Shown here in pieces: positions 60,662-64,000 of a DNA stretch of 64,000 nucleotides. The notes below the pieces were generated by a model that had not been told where the DNA came from, did not search any database, and saw nothing but the letters and a program-made list of their open reading frames with translations. Each line of letters opens with the position of its first letter. Within the stretch, counting starts at the first letter, position 1. This DNA comes from Halomonas sp. YLGW01 (GTDB lineage: Bacteria; Pseudomonadota; Gammaproteobacteria; Pseudomonadales; Halomonadaceae): the NCBI RefSeq assembly GCF_014840935.1, contig NZ_CP062005.1, positions 3,286,001 to 3,350,000 on the forward strand, written 5' to 3'. Position numbers and translations under genes: made by a program.

Positions 60662-62176
60662 TCAGGCCCCGCTACCCGCCTCGAAAGTGCCTCCCTGAGC
60701 GGGACGCTTCCGGATGGCATTGGCGATGATCATTGTCCAGACCAGGATGGCGAGGCCAGCCAGCACCATGGCGATGGGACGATCGACGAAGGCCAGCAGA
60801 TCTCCATCGGATTTCAGTATCGAGCGCATGAAATTGCTCTCGATGATCGGGCCGAGGATGAAGGCCAGGATCAAGGGGCCGAGCGGAAAGTCGTTCGCCA
60901 TCAGGTAGTATCCCAGCAACCCGAGACCCAGCATCACCCAGACATCGAACATGGTGTTGTTGGCGGAGAAGGCCCCTACGATACAAAAGATCAGGATCAA
61001 GGGGTAGAGAACCCCGGTCGGTACCGCCAGCAGCCTGCCGGCGCCCTTGATGGCCAGCAGGCCCAGGGGCAGCAACAGGAGATTGGCCAGCACAAAGACC
61101 ATGAAGATGGCGTTGACCAGGGCGCCCTGTTCGGTAAAGACATCGGGGCCCGGCGTGATTCCCTTGGTCGTCAGGACCCCGATGATAATAGCGGTGACGG
61201 TATCACCGGGTATCCCGAAGACCAGTGCAGGAATATAGGCGCCGGACAGGGCCGAGTTGTTGGCGGCACTGGCGGAGACCAGGCCCTCGGGGTGCCCGGT
61301 ACCGAACTTCTCGGGCTCGCGAGAGAACTTGCGACTGATGGCATAGCTGACCCAGGAGGCGATATCCGCCCCGGCCCCCGGCAAGGCGCCGATCAGGGTG
61401 CCCAGCAGGCCGCCGCGGGCCACACCTCCCTTGTAGCGCCAGGTGGTCGCGCCCACGCCCGCCATCACGTTCCGGCGGGGCACTTCGACCTTCGGCGTCC
61501 CATGGCCCGACGACGGAATGCTGCGCAGGAGCTCGGTGATGGCAAACAGGCCGATCAGCACCGGCAACAGCGACACCCCGGCCAGCAGCTCGTAGCTACC
61601 CCCGGTGAAGCGCATCTGCCCGGAGACACTGTCCATGCCCACCATGGCAATGGCCAGGCCAATCAGCATCGAGATGGCCCCTTTCAGCGGGTCCCCCCCC
61701 GACACCAGGATCGCGCATGACAGCCCCAGCAAGGCCAGCCAGAAGTACTCGTCGCTGGTGAATTGCAGGGCAAATTCGGCGATACGCGGTGCGAACAGGG
61801 CCAGCACCGCCACGCCGATGATCCCCCCCAGCATCGAGCAGGTCACGTTGATGCCAAGGGCGAGGCCGAGCTTCCCCTGCTTGCCCATCAGGAAGGCTTC
61901 GTCGGCATAGACGGCAGACGCCGGGGTTCCCGGCATCCGCAGCAGGGCGCCGGGAATATCGCCCGCCACGATCGCCATGGCGGTGGCCGAGACGATGGCT
62001 GCGATGGCCGGCAGCGGGTCCATGAAGAAGGTGACCGGCACCAGCAGGGCCGTCGCCATGGTGGCAGTCAGCCCCGGAATGGCCCCCATGAAGAGGCCAA
62101 ACAGGGAGGCCGCGACGATCACGAACAACACGTGCCAGTCGAATACCATCGAGGCGGCTTGCAGGAGTTCCGTCAT
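60662..62176 (-). CDS. tctA: Tripartite tricarboxylate transporter, large membrane subunit
   Basis: 504 residues, highly hydrophobic, TctA family: FGLFMGAIPGLTATMATALL near the start, GALPGAGADIASWVSYAISR and GIPGDTVTAIIIGVLTTKGI. It forms the translocation channel for a carboxylate delivered by TctC, driven by an ion gradient. Overlaps tctB by 4 bases. Confidence 0.95.
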   Translation of the reverse strand: MTELLQAASMVFDWHVLFVIVAASLFGLFMGAIPGLTATMATALLVPVTFFMDPLPAIAAIVSATAMAIVAGDIPGALLRMPGTPASAVYADEAFLMGKQGKLGLALGINVTCSMLGGIIGVAVLALFAPRIAEFALQFTSDEYFWLALLGLSCAILVSGGDPLKGAISMLIGLAIAMVGMDSVSGQMRFTGGSYELLAGVSLLPVLIGLFAITELLRSIPSSGHGTPKVEVPRRNVMAGVGATTWRYKGGVARGGLLGTLIGALPGAGADIASWVSYAISRKFSREPEKFGTGHPEGLVSASAANNSALSGAYIPALVFGIPGDTVTAIIIGVLTTKGITPGPDVFTEQGALVNAIFMVFVLANLLLLPLGLLAIKGAGRLLAVPTGVLYPLILIFCIVGAFSANNTMFDVWVMLGLGLLGYYLMANDFPLGPLILAFILGPIIESNFMRSILKSDGDLLAFVDRPIAMVLAGLAILVWTMIIANAIRKRPAQGGTFEAGSGA

Positions 62177-62646
62177 GAGTAGAGCACCTGTTCGAGGAGT
62201 CCGGGTTCGAGGGGCACATGCAGCAGTTGAGCGAACAGCCCCCAGATGGCCGCCGTGGCCAGCGCCGCGATCAGGGCCGACCGCACCCCGCCACGGCGGT
62301 AGTAGACTTGAAACAGCAACCAGAGAATCCCGAAGGCCACCAGCGGAAAGCCCAGCACCGGTACCAGCAGGATGTAGGCCACCGCACTCGCCACCACGGC
62401 GGTGAGCCCCTTAAGGAAGGGGCGCAATGCCACCTTGCCCGTCCAGCGACACCACGGCTGTCGCTGCCGTATGCCCTTGATGACCAGCAGACTGCCCATC
62501 AGCAGCAACAGACCGCCCACCACCTTGGGAAAGGTGCCGGCGCCGTAGACCTGGCGCGGCAAGGGGCTCAGATCCGCCGCCGCCACGATGAGGGCAGCCC
62601 CCAGGGCTGCCGCCATCGCACCCGACACCGCATCACTGGTGCGCAT
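62173..62646 (-). CDS. tctB: Tripartite tricarboxylate transporter, small membrane subunit
   Basis: 157 residues with four membrane segments (MAAALGAALIVAAADLS; KVVGGLLLLMGSLLVIKG; AVVASAVAYILLVPVLGFPLV; IAALATAAIWGLFAQLL). Size and position between tctC and tctA identify TctB. It is the variable small subunit. Confidence 0.92.
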   Translation of the reverse strand: MRTSDAVSGAMAAALGAALIVAAADLSPLPRQVYGAGTFPKVVGGLLLLMGSLLVIKGIRQRQPWCRWTGKVALRPFLKGLTAVVASAVAYILLVPVLGFPLVAFGILWLLFQVYYRRGGVRSALIAALATAAIWGLFAQLLHVPLEPGLLEQVLYS

Positions 62647-62715
62647 GATGAAGATCTCCCGGGCGTTGCAACGCCCCAGTCAAGGCGCCGCTGGCGCGGC
62701 GCGTCACCGGACGCT

Positions 62716-63681
62716 TCACTGAGCCAGGCCCAGCTTGTCGATGATGGATTCGTTGTTGGCGTCCTGCTCGGCCATGAATGCCTCGAACCCCGCCGGGCCT
62801 TCCCACACGGCACCGAAACCACGGCCCTCCATGAACGCCTGGAAGTCCTCGGAGTTCCACACCGCCTCGGTGGCGCTCAACAGCCGACTGGAGACTTCTT
62901 CGGGCAGTCCTTCGGGACCGACCAGGCCGCGCCAGGAACCATGGGACCAGTCATCACCGGTCACTTCCTTGGCGGCGGGAATATCCGGGAAGGCCTCCTC
63001 GCGCTCGCTGGCCAGCACCGCCAGGGTGCGCACCCGATCCGATTCGCGCATGGACTCGGTTTCTGGCAGCGACGAGAACACGATGTCCACCCCGCCGGCC
63101 GCCAGTTCCTGAAGGCCAGGCGCCGCCCCTTCGGTGGGCACCAGGTTGACCGTGTTGGGATCGATTCCCTGCTGATCCAAGAAGCCGGCGAAGGAAAGGT
63201 GGTAGGCCGCGCCAGGCGCCGACCCCGAAACCGTGTATTCGTTCGGAGAATCGGCGATATCGCCAAGGGCGTCATCCAGCGTCTGCCAGGGCGAGTCCGC
63301 ATTGACGGTAAAGGCGGCGTAGTCGAGATTGAGCAAGGCGATCGGCGTGAAGTCCTCATAGGACAGGTCTGCGGTGCCGATATGCTGGTAGGTGGCGATC
63401 TCCGCGGTGCCGAGTCCCAGGGTATAGCCGTCCGGACGCGCCATCTTCATCGCCATATGCCCCACCACCCCGGAGCCCCCGGTGCGGTTGACCACGTTCA
63501 CGGGCTGGCCCAGCTCTTCCTGAAGCCCCGAGGCGAACTGTCTGCCGACAGCATCCGTGCCGCCCCCAGCTGACCACGGCACGATCAGCGTGATGGGCTT
63601 GGAGGGGTAATCGTCGCCGAGAGCCACTGTCGAGGTGACTGCCAGCAGGGAGGCACAGAAAAGGCGTGGAAGCGTTCGCAT
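62716..63681 (-). CDS. tctC: Tripartite tricarboxylate transporter, substrate-binding protein
   Basis: 321 residues with a signal peptide (LFCASLLAVTSTVALG-DD). Bug/TctC-type start YPSKPITLIVPWSAGGGTDA, then NRTGGSGVVGHMAM. Family members bind citrate, tricarballylate, aromatic or other carboxylates; the ligand is not readable. It leads the tctC-tctB-tctA operon, with a gap of 69 bases before tctB. Confidence 0.94.
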   Translation of the reverse strand: MRTLPRLFCASLLAVTSTVALGDDYPSKPITLIVPWSAGGGTDAVGRQFASGLQEELGQPVNVVNRTGGSGVVGHMAMKMARPDGYTLGLGTAEIATYQHIGTADLSYEDFTPIALLNLDYAAFTVNADSPWQTLDDALGDIADSPNEYTVSGSAPGAAYHLSFAGFLDQQGIDPNTVNLVPTEGAAPGLQELAAGGVDIVFSSLPETESMRESDRVRTLAVLASEREEAFPDIPAAKEVTGDDWSHGSWRGLVGPEGLPEEVSSRLLSATEAVWNSEDFQAFMEGRGFGAVWEGPAGFEAFMAEQDANNESIIDKLGLAQ

Positions 63682-64000
63682 GGATTATCTCTCTTGTCGT
63701 CGAGCTTCGGGAAGACACCACATGAAAGGATGGAAGGAGTGCTCTCGTGTGGCGTAAACAACGCCTGCAAGATTGCCCACGCCGATAAAAAAGACAAGTT
63801 TTTACATATTATACTTTGTGTTTACCCGCGCCTCACCTCGTCGGAAAGGCGCATGTATAGGCGAAGCTGCAGATGATGGAGGAGGCCTTTATATTATTGT
63901 TTTTAAAGGATAATTAATCAGATCAACAAATCATATCCTGGCAAACTAAGACTATCGTCTAAGACCTTGAGTGTCTTATCCCACTTACCCCATCCTGTTA
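63682..64000. other. AT-rich region upstream of tctC
   Basis: 319 bases to the window edge, much more AT-rich than the rest (for example around 63786-63815 and 63888-63925). It should carry the tctC promoter. No gene, terminator or recognisable operator was found; it may mark the edge of a differently composed segment. Confidence 0.5.

Noticed and set aside
63873-63917. 14-codon reading frame (MMEEAFILLFLKDN) with a purine-rich leader
   Set aside because: Very short, in an AT-rich region, oriented away from tctC, with nothing downstream in the window to attenuate.

Overview
The window is GC-rich, densely packed gammaproteobacterial DNA. Its gene content points to a halophile of the Halomonas type: two BCCT carriers, five glycine-betaine-type substrate-binding proteins, complete carnitine and betaine-aldehyde catabolism, cyanophycin storage and a TctABC system. 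The family assignment is an inference from gene content; no rRNA, tRNA, CRISPR array, insertion sequence or replication origin was seen.

Layout. 1-5.6 kb: the end of a betaine-type binding protein, glyoxalase I, an NlpC/P60 lipoprotein, a 1-Cys peroxiredoxin, a NitT/TauT-type ABC transporter and a DsrE-like protein. 5.6-12.7 kb: an apparently uncharacterised operon of seven genes (thermostable-hemolysin/GNAT-like protein, acyl-adenylate ligase, heme-oxygenase-like diiron oxidase candidate, SDR, periplasmic TPR protein, OmpR-type regulator, sensor kinase). A PmrA/QseB-like direct repeat precedes it, and a second one lies just past the kinase gene, before a small membrane protein gene. 12.8-17.7 kb: a penicillin-binding carboxypeptidase, a DUF2061 protein with a Fur-box-like site, a chemoreceptor and two envelope proteins.

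17.8-57.3 kb is mostly quaternary-ammonium metabolism. The carnitine operon (cdhC-cdhA-cdhB, esterase, BCCT, CdhR-like regulator, gamma-butyrobetaine dioxygenase) comes first. A four-gene cassette then occurs twice (26.8-30.8 and 53.3-57.3 kb): a divergent GlxA/AraC regulator, a 2-oxoglutarate dioxygenase, an HD-domain oxygenase and a betaine-type binding protein. The dioxygenase plus HD pair resembles TmpA/TmpB, which degrade trimethylammonio-ethylphosphonate to glycine betaine and phosphate. Between the copies lie an arginine-pyruvate transaminase, an ABC ATPase cut off in mid-domain, a cyanophycin operon (cphB-cphA-iadA), and a LysR-linked operon (dioxygenase, SDR, betaine-aldehyde dehydrogenase, GMC oxidase) that probably feeds another trimethylamine compound into glycine betaine. 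Glutaminase, a second BCCT carrier, a VOC protein and a TetR/AhpD pair with three clear operators fill the rest.

57.5-64 kb: an exported protein with a 12-residue Gly/Glu/His repeat divergent from the iron-linked hydroxylase piuC, then a GntR regulator with tctABC for a carboxylate.

How it works together: binding proteins without their own permeases, together with BCCT carriers, bring in carnitine, butyrobetaine, phosphonate and choline-like substrates. Dedicated oxygenases and dehydrogenases convert these to glycine betaine, an osmoprotectant and carbon/nitrogen source. GlxA-type AraC regulators sit at most of the branches.
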